Positions 1 to 9,219 are shown, counted from the stretch's first letter. The stretch: DNA of 64,000 nucleotides from Xanthomonas euvesicatoria pv. euvesicatoria (GCF_020880415.1 NZ_JAJIUJ010000119.1:310001-374000), one strand, 5' to 3'. Translations and numbers: made by a program. Notes: generated from the letters alone by a model not told the origin.

Positions 1-216
1 GCCTGCCACACCACCGGTGTCGGCAAGGCGCCCACGCTGGACCATTCGCATTGGGATGCACGCATCGCACAGGGCAAGGACACCTTGTACAAGCACGCGA
101 TCGAGGGCTACACCGGTCCGGATGGCGGCATCATGCCTCCCAAGGGCGGCAACCCGGCGCTGACCGAAGAGCAGGTGCGCGCCACTGTCGATTGGATGCT
201 GGGCAACCTCAAGTAA
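1..216 (+). CDS. C-type cytochrome (cytochrome c5-like), 3' part only
   Basis: The window opens inside this gene. The first residues read A-C-H, the second half of a CxxCH haem-attachment motif whose first Cys lies off the window. The remaining 71 codons carry GGIMPPKGGNPALTEEQ, where the Met is the likely distal haem ligand, and end with VDWMLGNLK, a typical C-terminal helix of small class I periplasmic cytochromes of the c5 type. These proteins carry electrons to terminal oxidases or other periplasmic acceptors. Whether there is a second haem domain upstream cannot be seen. Confidence 0.8.
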   Translation, partial: ACHTTGVGKAPTLDHSHWDARIAQGKDTLYKHAIEGYTGPDGGIMPPKGGNPALTEEQVRATVDWMLGNLK

Positions 217-440
217 GGGCTCGGCAAGTCGGCGGAGGCGGATGGGTCTGCGATTCCCGCCTGGTACCGCGCATTGGCTGTGTTGCGCGCCTGATCAAAC
301 GCCTCGCGTGCAGAGGTGACCTAGGCGCTGCAGCACTGCATCAGTGCACGCGTTAGCCGCATCACGGTTGCGCAGCGTATGTGCCTGGCGGTCATTGACC
401 ATCGTTTGCTAGCCTGTTTCCGCGCTTTTTCGTTATCACG

Positions 441-460
441 CGCCGCCTTTCCGGGCGGCG
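441..460 (+). terminator. GC-rich hairpin followed by a T-rich stretch
   Basis: Seven-base arms CGCCGCC and GGCGGCG enclose a 6-base loop and are followed by TTTGCGTTT. It lies 225 bases after the cytochrome stop and 33 bases before the next start, so it could end the upstream transcript or sit in the leader of the nuclease mRNA. The T-run is interrupted, so the call is weak. Confidence 0.3.
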
Positions 461-492
461 TTTGCGTTTGATCCACTCACTGGAGTCGTTCG

Positions 493-2211
493 ATGTCGCC
501 TCGCCCGCTGGTTGTGCTCGGTTTGGTTGGTCTGTTGGCCCCGTTGCTGTGCAGCGCCGCCGATGGTGCCGCGCAGCGGCTCTCGATTGCCGACGTGCAG
601 GGCGAAGACAGCCGCAGCCCGTACGACGGTCGCGTGGTGGAGGTGGAAGCAATCGTCACCGCCGATACGCGCGCGGGGCTGGCCGGCCTGTTCGTGCAGC
701 AGCCCGGGTTCGAACCGCGGCGCTCGCATGGCCTGTTCGTCACCGGGGCCGGCAATGCCGAGCTGGCGGTGGGCGACCGCGTGCGCATCGTCGGCACCGT
801 GCGCGAGGTTTCGGCAGGTGGCGAGGCGAGCCTGACCACCGTGGACGCCAGCAGCATCGAGCGGCTTGCCAGTGGCCAGCCGGTGCCGGTGCGCATGCTC
901 AGCGGCCCGCCGGCCAACTGGGAAGCGCTGGAAGGCGAGCACGTGCGCATCGCCTCGCTCACGCTCAATGGCAGCGACCGCCTGGATACGTACGGCGAGC
1001 TGTTCGCCGCGTTCGGCGGACGCCTGTGGCAGCCGAGCGAGGTCGCCGCTGCCGGCACGCCGGCGTTCGCGCAGGTGCAGGCCGATAACGCACGTCGTCG
1101 CGTGTTGCTGGACGATGCGCGCAACGGCCGCAGCCCCAAGACGGTGTCGTATCTGCCGGCCGATCCGGTGTTGCGCAGCGGCAGCCTGCTCAAATCGGTC
1201 GATGGCATCGTCGATCAACGCTACGACGGCAACTATCGCATCCAGGTGCTGAGCCCACTGACCTTGCCGGCGATGCCCACAGCCGTTGCGCCGCAGGTGG
1301 GCGGCGATCTGCGTATTGCCTCGTTCAACCTGGAGAATTTCTTCAACGGCAATGGCCGTGGCGGTGGCTTCCCGACCAAGCGTGGCGCACGCACGCACGA
1401 ACAGTTCCAGGCGCAGCTGGCCAAGCTGGTCGCCACCATCGTGCCATTGGACGCCGACGTGGCTGCGTTGATGGAAGTGGAAAACGACGGCAACGGCGCC
1501 GATGCGGCGGTATCGCAACTGGTGGCCGCGCTCAACGCTGCCGGCAAGGACAAGGATTGGCAGTTCGTCGATACCGGCAGCGGCCCGGGCGACGATGCGA
1601 TCCGGGTCGGCATCCTCTATCGCAGCTCGCAGGTCACCCCGGTCGGCAAGCCGGCCACGCTGACCGGCGGGCCGTTCGAGAACCACAGTCGCGTGCCGCT
1701 GGCGCAGGCGTTTCGCAGTGCCCGCGGAGCCACCTTCGTGGTGGTCGCCAATCACTTCAAGTCCAAAGGCTGCGGCAACGCCAGTGGTGCCGACGCCGAT
1801 CAGCAGGACGGCCAGGCCTGCTGGAATGCCACCCGGACCGAATCGGCCAAGCGGTTGCACCAGTGGCTGCAGACCGACCCCACTGGCGCGCAGACCAAGC
1901 TCGCCGTGCTGCTGGGCGACTTCAATGCCTATGCGATGGAAATGCCGATGCGCAGCCTGCGCGCCAGCGGCTGGCAGGACGCGTTTGCAGTGGCCGGTGT
2001 GAAGCAGCCCTACAGCTACGTTTACGACGGCCTGAGCGGGCGCCTGGACCATGCGTTGCTCAGCCCGGCGATGGCCAAGCAGCTGCGTGGCGCGGCCGAA
2101 TGGCATATCAATGCCGATGTCATGGACGACGCCGGCTACGCCAAGCGCAACCTGCCCGGGCCGTGGCGCAGCTCCGATCACGACCCGGTGTTGCTGGGTT
2201 TTTCGTTGTAG
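493..2211 (+). CDS. Exported endonuclease/exonuclease/phosphatase family protein (ExeM/NucH-like)
   Basis: 572 residues. Residues 1-22 form a signal peptide with a hydrophobic LVVLGLVGLLAPLLCSA core. A nucleic-acid-binding OB-fold-like region follows (about 30-140), then a linker, then the EEP catalytic domain (about 275-570). Visible EEP signatures are RIASFNLENFF (metal-binding Asn/Glu region), MEVENDG, NHFKSKGC (catalytic His), LLGDFNAY (Asp/Asn pair) and SDHDPVLLGF (C-terminal catalytic His). This architecture is that of extracellular nucleases such as ExeM and NucH, so the likely role is degradation of extracellular DNA. The single transcript appears monocistronic. The exact substrate is inferred. 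Confidence 0.85.
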   Translation: MSPRPLVVLGLVGLLAPLLCSAADGAAQRLSIADVQGEDSRSPYDGRVVEVEAIVTADTRAGLAGLFVQQPGFEPRRSHGLFVTGAGNAELAVGDRVRIVGTVREVSAGGEASLTTVDASSIERLASGQPVPVRMLSGPPANWEALEGEHVRIASLTLNGSDRLDTYGELFAAFGGRLWQPSEVAAAGTPAFAQVQADNARRRVLLDDARNGRSPKTVSYLPADPVLRSGSLLKSVDGIVDQRYDGNYRIQVLSPLTLPAMPTAVAPQVGGDLRIASFNLENFFNGNGRGGGFPTKRGARTHEQFQAQLAKLVATIVPLDADVAALMEVENDGNGADAAVSQLVAALNAAGKDKDWQFVDTGSGPGDDAIRVGILYRSSQVTPVGKPATLTGGPFENHSRVPLAQAFRSARGATFVVVANHFKSKGCGNASGADADQQDGQACWNATRTESAKRLHQWLQTDPTGAQTKLAVLLGDFNAYAMEMPMRSLRASGWQDAFAVAGVKQPYSYVYDGLSGRLDHALLSPAMAKQLRGAAEWHINADVMDDAGYAKRNLPGPWRSSDHDPVLLGFSL

Positions 2212-2266
2212 CGCGATCTGGTGGGTCATGTTTACTAGTTTTCATCATCATCTGATCGGAGGAATA

Positions 2267-2710
2267 ATGAAGTTTCTGTGTGTAGCGGCGCTGCTTTCTG
2301 TCAGCGTCACTGCTCTTGCAAAGGAGCCAACTCTGATCGGAGAAGGCAAGTACATGCTCGTCGAGCAGAACATCACGATCTTTGGAAGTTCAGACAAGAT
2401 CGTTGCAAAGCTTATGCAGCAGGCTGGTAAGTTCTGTCAGGCCAAAAACGGGAAAGAGGCCTTTTTGCTTCAAAGAGATGGCTCGGAAGCTATTCCAGGC
2501 ACGATTAACAACAGCGGCCATCTAAGGCAGGCCGCTCGCGGAGCAACGGGAACCATCTACTTTCAGTGTGGTGCACCTGAGCCCGTAGCGTCAGCTTCAG
2601 ACAGCGCGGCCAAGTATGAGAATCTCGCAAAACTCAAAGCACTACTTGATGCTGGTGCAATTACGCATGGCGAGTACGACGCCGAGAAGAAGAAGCTCTT
2701 GGGCAATTGA
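2267..2710 (+). CDS. Small exported protein with C-terminal SHOCT motif, unknown function
   Basis: 147 residues starting at an ATG preceded by GGAGG at 6-base spacing. Residues 1-18 look like a cleaved signal peptide ending ALA. The middle is unrecognised. The last 31 residues (from YENLAKLKALLDAGAI, then ITHGEYDAEKKKLLGN) match the SHOCT (short C-terminal) motif, a helical tail often found on bacterial membrane or envelope proteins. Base composition is visibly lower in GC than both neighbours and uses AT-rich codons, which suggests acquisition by transfer. An in-frame start further upstream (2051) overlaps the nuclease gene and is not credible. Confidence 0.6.
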   Translation: MKFLCVAALLSVSVTALAKEPTLIGEGKYMLVEQNITIFGSSDKIVAKLMQQAGKFCQAKNGKEAFLLQRDGSEAIPGTINNSGHLRQAARGATGTIYFQCGAPEPVASASDSAAKYENLAKLKALLDAGAITHGEYDAEKKKLLGN

Positions 2711-2800
2711 GGATTAGCCAAGAATTCACTCGAGCCGAATCTGATTCTTGAGTCTTCCTGATGCAGACGTTGTGCACCTAGTTAGATTTGACCGCTAGGT

Positions 2801-3187
2801 CTAGCAGTGTGTGCGGCGACGCAGCCGCAGATTGAGCAGATGCGTGCTGGCCAGCAGCAGGCTGCCGGCGACCGTGACCGGTGTTTCCAGCGCATCGCCG
2901 ACCAGACCGCTCGCTCCAATCACCAGCCCGGCCAGTCCGCACAGCGCCAGCACCCAGACCGGCGCCGGCAGGGCGTGCCGGCGATGCGTGCTCCATAGCG
3001 CGTAGCCGCTCAGCGGCACCGCCGCCGTGGCGAACATCACATGTATCCACTCGGCCCGGCTCCAGGCGCCCAGTAGCGGGAGCGTGGCGGCCAGCAGCGG
3101 CAGGGCGAGGCAATGCAACAGGCATAACCCGGACAAGGCGATGGCCGAGCTGTCCAGCAGGGAGGCGGTGGCGCGCATCAGAAGCAT
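2801..3187 (-). CDS. MerC-domain membrane protein, predicted Zur-regulated
   Basis: 128 residues with four hydrophobic segments, beginning with [22 protein letters not shown]. The CLLHC pair resembles the metal-binding cysteines in the first helix of MerC-family proteins. MerC was first known as a mercury transporter, but MerC-domain proteins also occur beside zinc-limitation genes. Here the gene is divergent from a COG0523 metallochaperone across a palindromic Zur-type operator only 10 bases before its start. A role in zinc or other metal uptake during zinc limitation is therefore more likely than mercury resistance; no other mer gene is nearby. An alternative start lies three codons downstream (3178). 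Confidence 0.7.
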   Translation of the reverse strand: MLLMRATASLLDSSAIALSGLCLLHCLALPLLAATLPLLGAWSRAEWIHVMFATAAVPLSGYALWSTHRRHALPAPVWVLALCGLAGLVIGASGLVGDALETPVTVAGSLLLASTHLLNLRLRRRTHC

Positions 3188-3197
3188 CCGGTCCAGT

Positions 3198-3218
3198 AAG
3201 TGTTATATAGTAACACTT
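3198..3218. promoter_or_regulatory. Zur-type zinc operator between divergent genes
   Basis: A perfect inverted repeat AAGTGTTA-N5-TAACACTT with central TATAG. It closely resembles the proteobacterial Zur box (GTTATA/TATAAC core inside a longer palindrome). It lies in the 52-base gap between the MerC-like gene and the COG0523 GTPase gene, so a single bound Zur dimer could repress both. Confidence 0.8.
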
Positions 3219-3239
3219 CTTTCCCGCCAGGTTCTCAGG

Positions 3240-4565
3240 ATGTCTCTGTCCCCCCAGCGCGATGCGCGCCTTCCCGTCACCGTGTTATCCGGCTTTCTGG
3301 GTGCGGGCAAGACCACCTTGCTCAACCGCATCCTGCACAACCGCGACGGCTTGCGGGTGGCGGTCATCGTCAACGACATGAGCGAGGTCAACATCGACGC
3401 GCAGCTGGTTCGCGAGGGCGGCGCGGCGTTGCGGCGCACCGAAGAGACGCTGGTGGAATTCAGTAACGGCTGCATCTGCTGCACGCTGCGCGACGATCTG
3501 CTGCAGGAAGTGCGGCGGCTGGCCGAGCAGGGTCGCTACGACTATCTGCTGATCGAATCGACCGGTATTGCCGAGCCGATGCCGGTGGCAGCCACCTTCG
3601 CAGTGCGCGATGCCGATGGTTTCAGCCTCTCGGACATCGCCCGGCTGGACACCATGGTGACGGTGGTGGACGGCAGCCGTTTCCTGGAAGACTTCGGCTC
3701 GGCTGCCACGCTGGCCGACCTGGGCCAGCAAGCCGGCCCGGACGACACGCGCGGGCTGGTGCAGTTGCTGGGCGAACAGGTGGAGTTCGCCGATGTGCTG
3801 GTGATCAGCAAGTGCGACCGCATCGACGCGCAGCAGCTGCAACGCCTTCGCGCCGTGTTGCGCGCGCTCAACCGCGACGCGGCAATTGTGGATGCCGCGC
3901 ACGGCGAAGTGCCGCTGCAGCAGCTGCTGGACACCGGGCGTTTCGATTTCACCCGTGCGCAGCTGGCGCCGGGCTGGATGCAGGAGCTGCGCGGCCAGCA
4001 CACGCCCGAGACCGAGGAATACGGCATCAGCAGCTTCGTGTACCGCGCACGCCGGCCATTCCATCCGCAGCGCTTCGCGCGCATGGTGCACAGCGGCTTG
4101 CCGCAGGTGATCCGCAGCAAGGGCTTCTTCTGGCTGGCCAGTCGCATGGATTGGGTGGGTGAACTGTCCAGCGTGGGCGGTGCCACCCAGACCAGCGCGG
4201 CCGGGTTCTGGTTCGCTGCGCGCCACCGTGTGGATGCGCAGTCGGTCGGCCAGCCGCTGCAGACCAGCGTCACGCCACTGCCATACACCGATATCGGCTG
4301 GCAGCGGCAACAGACGCGGTGCTGGACCGCGCCACTGCCGCAACCGCACGAGGTGGGCGATGCCAACGAATACGCCGCGATGCAGCGGCTGTGGCATCCG
4401 CTCTGGGGCGACCGCCGCCAGGAACTGGCGGTGATCGGCGTGGACATGGATGCACCGCGTACACGCGCCGCGCTGGACGCGTGCCTGCTCAGCGACCAGG
4501 AACTACGGCAGGGGCCGGCGCAATGGCAACTGCTGGACGACCCATTCCCGCACTGGGCGCGTTGA
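3240..4565 (+). CDS. COG0523 GTP-dependent zinc metallochaperone (ZigA/CobW family)
   Basis: 441 residues. Walker A is [10 protein letters not shown] at residues 17-26. The family-defining CxCC metal motif is GCICC at 77-81. ISKCD takes the place of the usual NKxD guanine-specificity motif. The C-terminal CobW domain follows from about 260. Such G3E GTPases deliver zinc to client enzymes when zinc is scarce. The start at 3240 was chosen because it places the beta-strand and Walker A at the normal distance from the N-terminus; the longer open frame to 3027 would run antisense through the MerC-like gene and the operator. The Zur-type palindrome 22 bases upstream supports zinc-dependent control. 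Confidence 0.85.
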   Translation: MSLSPQRDARLPVTVLSGFLGAGKTTLLNRILHNRDGLRVAVIVNDMSEVNIDAQLVREGGAALRRTEETLVEFSNGCICCTLRDDLLQEVRRLAEQGRYDYLLIESTGIAEPMPVAATFAVRDADGFSLSDIARLDTMVTVVDGSRFLEDFGSAATLADLGQQAGPDDTRGLVQLLGEQVEFADVLVISKCDRIDAQQLQRLRAVLRALNRDAAIVDAAHGEVPLQQLLDTGRFDFTRAQLAPGWMQELRGQHTPETEEYGISSFVYRARRPFHPQRFARMVHSGLPQVIRSKGFFWLASRMDWVGELSSVGGATQTSAAGFWFAARHRVDAQSVGQPLQTSVTPLPYTDIGWQRQQTRCWTAPLPQPHEVGDANEYAAMQRLWHPLWGDRRQELAVIGVDMDAPRTRAALDACLLSDQELRQGPAQWQLLDDPFPHWAR

Positions 4566-4728
4566 AGGCAGCACTGCTGCCGCCCGACGGGCGAGCCGCG
4601 GCCATCGCCAGCCTCATCGCACTGGCGAGATCGCAGTTCTGGTCAACGGCACGCTGTGTCGTGGCTGACGCCAGGGCCTCCGTGGGCGCTGGCGGTCCGC
4701 GGACGCTTTGCGCGCAACGACGACGCGC

Positions 4729-5943
4729 TCAATAGCCGTTGTTGATCGCCTCCTGATGGTCGTCGCGTTCGTTCTGCTCGGACAGCGCACGCTCCTGCGG
4801 CGTGGTGGGGATGCTGTCCATCAAGCGTGGCGCACCCATCCGATGCAACTGGTCGTCGGTGCGCTTGACCATGTCTTCCAGCGCCAGCACGTTGGTATAG
4901 CCCTGCATCATGCGTTCCAGGCGTCGGATCTTGTCGGGCGGAGCATCGCTCTCCTTCAAGGATTGCAGGCGCCGCTGCGCGCGCGCGTAATACCGTGCCA
5001 TCTTGGTCATGTCGATATTTTCGCGCACCGCAAGCAACGCACGGCGATTGGACTGCATCACGTCATATTGGACCATGGCCAGCCGGCTGCTGGTGGTCCT
5101 CGGCGCAGCGATCTTTTCCAATGGCGCCAGCGCCGCCAACATTCCATCGAGCTGCCGATCGCGCACGGCGTCGCGCTCGGCGATCAGGGCCGCACGCATC
5201 TCGAACACCGACCTTTCCTGCGGGCTAGGCGCCCGGCGCTCTTTGTAGAGGCGCCGGCCGATGTAATGGCACTGCTCGTTGAGCGCGGCCAATTCCAGAT
5301 TCATGTTGCGCACCGGGCGTAGCCGCCTGGACGGCGAGGGCGGAGCCGGTGTCGCCGCTTTCGGGGAAGCAGCCGGTGCCGGCCGCACGGGGAACGTCGG
5401 CTGCTGCGGCGGCCGTAGCGGTTCGCGCCTGGCCACGTTTGGAACCTGCTGCTGCCGCTGTTGCTCGGGAGCGCGTTGACGTTGCTGAAAGCGTTCTGAC
5501 GCGCGTGGCGGCGACGGCGGTTGCTGCGGTGGCGCTGCTGTGTATATCGGCGCACGATTGCGCGGCTGAGGCATCGCCTCGGGCGCCTTCCATCGCGCAT
5601 CGACGCCAGCCTGCAGTGCCGGTGGACGCGGGTGCGTGCCTTGCCTGGCAGCGTTCGGTGCCGATGTGGCCAGCGCAGGCTGGCTCTGCGCCGTTTTCGT
5701 GGCTGGCGCTCCCATGCACATCGACGGCAGCTGTTTGCGTAGCATGGCCAGCGACTTGCGTGCCGAAGCCAGCATGCCTTGCCGCGATTTGGCCGCGCCC
5801 TGCGCGGTGCCGGCCTTGGGCGCGTGAGACAGCAGGTGCGGCGACGGCGTCGCACCTGCTGTCGCTGCCGTATCGGTGGCTGCCGGATTGAACGGCTCCG
5901 GGGCAACCGGATGAGTGCTGCGAAAGAACGAAGTCAGGCGCAT
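4729..5943 (-). CDS. xopR: Type III secreted effector XopR
   Basis: 404 residues. The N-terminus (MRLTSFFRST) is followed by about 230 residues that are proline-, glutamine- and arginine-rich and low in predicted structure. The C-terminal part (about 235-404) is helical and highly charged. No enzyme motif is visible. The call rests on the overall architecture of XopR, the position a few genes from xopE1 as in other Xanthomonas, and a perfect PIP box with a correctly spaced -10 upstream. XopR is delivered into plant cells and suppresses pattern-triggered immunity (known of the family). The ATG at 5943 is preferred over an in-frame GTG at 5946 because GGGAG lies 6 bases before the ATG. Confidence 0.75.
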   Translation of the reverse strand: MRLTSFFRSTHPVAPEPFNPAATDTAATAGATPSPHLLSHAPKAGTAQGAAKSRQGMLASARKSLAMLRKQLPSMCMGAPATKTAQSQPALATSAPNAARQGTHPRPPALQAGVDARWKAPEAMPQPRNRAPIYTAAPPQQPPSPPRASERFQQRQRAPEQQRQQQVPNVARREPLRPPQQPTFPVRPAPAASPKAATPAPPSPSRRLRPVRNMNLELAALNEQCHYIGRRLYKERRAPSPQERSVFEMRAALIAERDAVRDRQLDGMLAALAPLEKIAAPRTTSSRLAMVQYDVMQSNRRALLAVRENIDMTKMARYYARAQRRLQSLKESDAPPDKIRRLERMMQGYTNVLALEDMVKRTDDQLHRMGAPRLMDSIPTTPQERALSEQNERDDHQEAINNGY

Positions 5944-5970
5944 CACAAACTCCCGCGGGAATGCACGCTC

Positions 5971-6031
5971 ATGCTAGCGACCGCCAACCGGCGCGGAAGG
6001 CGGATGGCGAACCGACGTCGCGCAGGCCGAA
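5971..6031 (-). promoter_or_regulatory. HrpX-dependent promoter of xopR: PIP box and -10
   Basis: On the minus strand, TTCGG-N15-TTCGC occupies 6031 to 6007, matching the plant-inducible-promoter consensus TTCGB-N15-TTCGB. Exactly 30 bases later TAGCAT (5976-5971) fits the YANNNT -10 consensus; the accepted spacing is 30-32. The xopR ATG is 27 bases further on. Confidence 0.88.
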
Positions 6032-6039
6032 AGCGGGCG

Positions 6040-6915
6040 TCAACCCAGGCGTATTCCCCAGGCAATCGCCGCGATGGCCGGTGCGGCCAGTGCCAGCCCC
6101 AACCAGCCGCGCAGGCCCAGGCGTTCGGCAAATCCCAATGTGCCCACCAGTGCCCCCAACACGACCACACCCAGATTCATGCTGGCAAACACGGTCGCCG
6201 GGCTGTGCGGCAGCAGCTGGTGGGCACGTACGTAACACAGGATGTTGCCGAAATTGAGCGCACCCAACAGCACGCCGGCAAGCATGCTGCGGGTGCTCAG
6301 GCGTGCGCCACGTGCCCAACGCACGCCCTGCACGCCAAGCATCAGCAAGAAGGCCAGCGCAAAGCACAAGGTCAACGAGGTCAGCGATGGTGTCCCGGCC
6401 TGCGCAATGTGCTTGAGCAGCAGGTCGATGAGCGCAAAGCCCATCCAGACGCCAATCAGCCAGGGCAGGCCGGTTGTGCTCGGCAGCGGATCGGTCGCTA
6501 GGTGCTGACGGGGGCGTCGCACGATGCACACGATGGCCACCATGCCCAGCGCAAGCCCTGCCAGTTTCCAGCCATTGACCGGTTCGCCGAAAACGGTGAA
6601 GGCGGCGGCCAACGAGAGCACCAACGACAAGCGTTGCGCGACATCGGTGCGCACGACGCCGGCCACCGCGACCGACCGCGCCAACACCAGGAAGATGGAG
6701 GGCAGCGCCACGGCCAACAGCAGCAACGCCAACCAGGGAGTAGTCGTGGCGCGTAGCGTGTCCAGCGCCGGATGCAGGATCAGCCAGGCCAGGAGTGCAG
6801 CGGTGGCGTAGTTCCAGGTAATGGCCTGAAACACGTCGATCCGGTGGCGTGGCGCAAGCTTCAACAGCACCGACACCAGGACACTGCAGACAACGGCAAA
6901 CAGCAGAAAATGCAT
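6040..6915 (-). CDS. EamA/DMT-family inner-membrane transporter
   Basis: About 291 residues with ten hydrophobic segments in two halves, the layout of drug/metabolite transporters of the EamA type. The second half contains SPATVFASMNLGVVVLGALVG, a typical repeat end. The substrate cannot be told from sequence. The ATG at 6915 is preferred over an upstream TTG because it starts the first membrane helix (MHFLLFAVV). The stop lies just 9 bases before the xopR PIP box, so the xopR promoter sits directly behind this gene on the same strand. Confidence 0.75.
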   Translation of the reverse strand: MHFLLFAVVCSVLVSVLLKLAPRHRIDVFQAITWNYATAALLAWLILHPALDTLRATTTPWLALLLLAVALPSIFLVLARSVAVAGVVRTDVAQRLSLVLSLAAAFTVFGEPVNGWKLAGLALGMVAIVCIVRRPRQHLATDPLPSTTGLPWLIGVWMGFALIDLLLKHIAQAGTPSLTSLTLCFALAFLLMLGVQGVRWARGARLSTRSMLAGVLLGALNFGNILCYVRAHQLLPHSPATVFASMNLGVVVLGALVGTLGFAERLGLRGWLGLALAAPAIAAIAWGIRLG

Positions 6916-6981
6916 GGGCAACGCAACGAAGTGTGCAGGCAGGGCGATGAACGCGGCCGGCGGGGCGGCTATTATGCAGGC

Positions 6982-7644
6982 ATGTCCAATCCCTCATTCC
7001 CCACCGAATCGGCTGCGTTGACCTTGGACGGGCCGGTCGGCCCGCTGGATGTCGCGGTCGATCTGCCCGAGCCGGATGTTGCCGCACACGCGGTCACCGC
7101 CATCTTCTGCCATCCGCTCTCCACCGAGGGCGGCAGCATGCACAACAAGGTCGTCACCATGGCCGCGCGCGCGCTGCGCGAGCTGGGTATCACCGTGGTG
7201 CGCTTCAATTTCCGCAGCGTCGGCAATTCGGCCGGCGCGTTCGACCATGGCGATGGCGAGCAGGACGACCTGCGTGCGGTTGCCGAGTGGGTGCGTGCGC
7301 AACGGCCAGGCCACACGTTGTGGTTGGGCGGTTTCAGCTTCGGCGCGTATGTCTCGTTGCGCGCCGCCGGCTCGCTCGAACCGCAGGTGCTGATCTCGAT
7401 CGCGCCGCCGGCCGGGCGCTGGGATTTCAGCAACATCCAGCCGCCGGCGCAATGGTTGGTGATCCAGGGCGATGCCGACGAGATCGTCGACCCGCAGGCG
7501 GTCTACGACTGGTTGGAAACGCTGGAGCAGCAACCCGAGCTGGTGCGCATGCCCGACACCAGCCATTTCTTCCACCGCAAATTGATCGACCTGCGCGGTG
7601 CGATCCAGCATGGTGTCCGGCGCTGGTTGCCGGCCGCAGCCTGA
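6982..7644 (+). CDS. Alpha/beta hydrolase (dienelactone-hydrolase-like)
   Basis: 220 residues. FCHPLSTEGGSMHNK forms the oxyanion-hole region. The nucleophile elbow is GGFSFGAY, with Ser in GFSFG. The acidic residue lies in GDADEIVDP and the catalytic His in DTSHFFHRK, giving a complete Ser-Asp-His set. This is a conserved proteobacterial cytosolic hydrolase group of unknown substrate. The start at 6982 is the first ATG that gives the normal family N-terminus. It diverges from the DMT transporter across 66 bases. Confidence 0.75.
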   Translation: MSNPSFPTESAALTLDGPVGPLDVAVDLPEPDVAAHAVTAIFCHPLSTEGGSMHNKVVTMAARALRELGITVVRFNFRSVGNSAGAFDHGDGEQDDLRAVAEWVRAQRPGHTLWLGGFSFGAYVSLRAAGSLEPQVLISIAPPAGRWDFSNIQPPAQWLVIQGDADEIVDPQAVYDWLETLEQQPELVRMPDTSHFFHRKLIDLRGAIQHGVRRWLPAAA

Positions 7645-7725
7645 CCGCGGCACGGCCCACGCGTATCGCCAGGCGATGCGCTGTTGAGCGGTCCGCGCAA
7701 CAGCCGGCGGCCCGCGGAGAATGCA

Positions 7726-8820
7726 ATGAGTGAGATGACCCCGTCGCAGCGCTACGCCGCCGGCGTACAACGCGGCGACTGGCGCGCCGACCCTGCGCAG
7801 CAGGCGGCCTTGGCCGAGCTGGACCGCATCCACGAGGCGCTGGTGGACAGCGCGCAAGATGGTTGGCTGGACCGGCTGTCGGCGTTCTGGAAAAAGCCAG
7901 AGCCGGTACGCGGCTTGTACTTCTGGGGCGGTGTCGGGCGCGGCAAGACTTTTCTGGTCGATCTGTTCTACGACGGCCTGCCGATCAAGCAGAAATACCG
8001 CACCCACTTCCACCGCTTCATGCGCGGCGTGCACGAGCAGTTGCGCGAGCACGCCGGTCAAAGCGATCCGTTGGCACGCATCGCCCAGCAGTGGCGCGAA
8101 AACCTGCGCGTGCTGGTGCTGGACGAATTCTTCGTTACCGATATCGGCGATGCGATGCTGCTGGCACGTTTGCTCGAACGCCTGTTCGCCGAAGGCGTGA
8201 CGCTGGTGACCACGTCCAACACCGCGCCGGAAAACCTCTATGCCAACGGCTTGCAGCGCGACAGTTTCATGCCGGCGATCGGGTTGCTGCAGAAGTTCTG
8301 CGTGGAGCTCTACGCCGAAGGCACCGAGGATTACCGCATGCGCGCGCTGACGCGTTCGCCGGTGTATCGCGCGCCGTTGGATGCGCAGGCCGACGATTGG
8401 CTTGCGCAGCGTTGGGCCGAGTTGAGCGGCAACGCCGAAGCGCGTGCCGGCAATATCGAAATCGAGGCGCGCAAGATTCCGGTGCGCGCACGCGGCAAGA
8501 GCATCGCCTGGTTCGATTTTGCTGCGCTGTGCGAAGGCCCGCGCGGACCCAGCGACTACATCGAGATTGCGCGCGAGTTCACCACCGTGTTGCTGGGCGG
8601 TATTCCGCACTTCGACCGCATGAACGAAGACGCCGCGCGCCGCTTCGTCAACCTGATCGACGAGCTGTACGACCGCCATGTCAATCTGGTCTGCACCGCG
8701 CAAGACGCACCGCCGGCCCTATACAGCGGCCAGCGCCTGGCCGGTGCATTCGAGCGCACCGCTTCGCGCCTGATCGAAATGCAGAGCGCGGAGTATCTGG
8801 CAACGGCGCATCGCGCGTGA
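7726..8820 (+). CDS. zapE: Cell division protein ZapE (AFG1-like ATPase)
   Basis: 364 residues. Walker A is GGVGRGKTFLVD, Walker B is VLVLDEFFVTDIGDAM, and sensor-1 is TTSNTAPENLY, as in the AFG1/ZapE AAA+ family. ZapE associates with the Z-ring late in division and is needed under low oxygen or heat in E. coli (known of the family). GGAGA ends 5 bases before the ATG at 7726, deciding it over an upstream TTG at 7684. The gap to the preceding hydrolase is 81 bases, so co-transcription is possible. Confidence 0.9.
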   Translation: MSEMTPSQRYAAGVQRGDWRADPAQQAALAELDRIHEALVDSAQDGWLDRLSAFWKKPEPVRGLYFWGGVGRGKTFLVDLFYDGLPIKQKYRTHFHRFMRGVHEQLREHAGQSDPLARIAQQWRENLRVLVLDEFFVTDIGDAMLLARLLERLFAEGVTLVTTSNTAPENLYANGLQRDSFMPAIGLLQKFCVELYAEGTEDYRMRALTRSPVYRAPLDAQADDWLAQRWAELSGNAEARAGNIEIEARKIPVRARGKSIAWFDFAALCEGPRGPSDYIEIAREFTTVLLGGIPHFDRMNEDAARRFVNLIDELYDRHVNLVCTAQDAPPALYSGQRLAGAFERTASRLIEMQSAEYLATAHRA

Positions 8821-9183
8821 GTCGGTCATCGGATAGGCGATGACCTGTGCGATTGCCACTGCCGTGCATGTGCGGTGGTGGCACTGCACTGCCGGCAGCG
8901 TGACCGCTCAACTGCGGTTGACGACGATAGTCGGGTTGTTGCTGGTACGTCCTTCAATTCCTTCGTGGAGCCGATGAGGCGCCCCAGGTGATGCCGTGCG
9001 CATCCGGCGATCGTGATACGTGCCGCCGCCATGTCACGCGCGGCTGTGGCATCCCTGCCACAGCGCCTGATCCTGCAGCGCTACTGCGAAGGCCCCAGCT
9101 CCCAGCCAGCGTCCGAAGTTCTGGTCGCAATGGCCGATGGTCCTCTACGGAGCCAAGCCGCAGAGAACATCCCAAAAAATCGC
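8821..9183. other. Intergenic region between zapE and ohrR
   Basis: No open frame with coding character and no recognisable RNA. An open frame from 9013 runs into ohrR but lacks a ribosome-binding site and is not conserved-looking before residue 70. The ohrR promoter begins at its right end. Confidence 0.4.
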
Positions 9184-9213
9184 TTGCAATTAGATCGTAC
9201 ACTATGTAAATTG
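9184..9213 (+). promoter_or_regulatory. ohrR promoter with OhrR-type operator
   Basis: TTGCAA (9184-9189) and TAAATT (9207-9212) are 17 bases apart. Between and over them lies TCGTACACTATGTAAATTG (9195-9213), and GCAATT/AATTGC form outer inverted arms. The motif TCGTACAC-N-AT recurs in front of ohr at 9713. The start codon follows the -10 by only 7 bases. Confidence 0.6.
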
Positions 9214-9219
9214 CGCCCC

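Noticed and set aside
436..2229. 597-codon open frame on the minus strand
   Set aside because: Antisense shadow of the EEP nuclease gene; composition is that of reversed GC-rich codons and no domain is visible.
3027..3239. N-terminal extension of the COG0523 GTPase
   Set aside because: It would run antisense through the MerC-like gene and across the Zur-type operator, and adds residues not found in the family.
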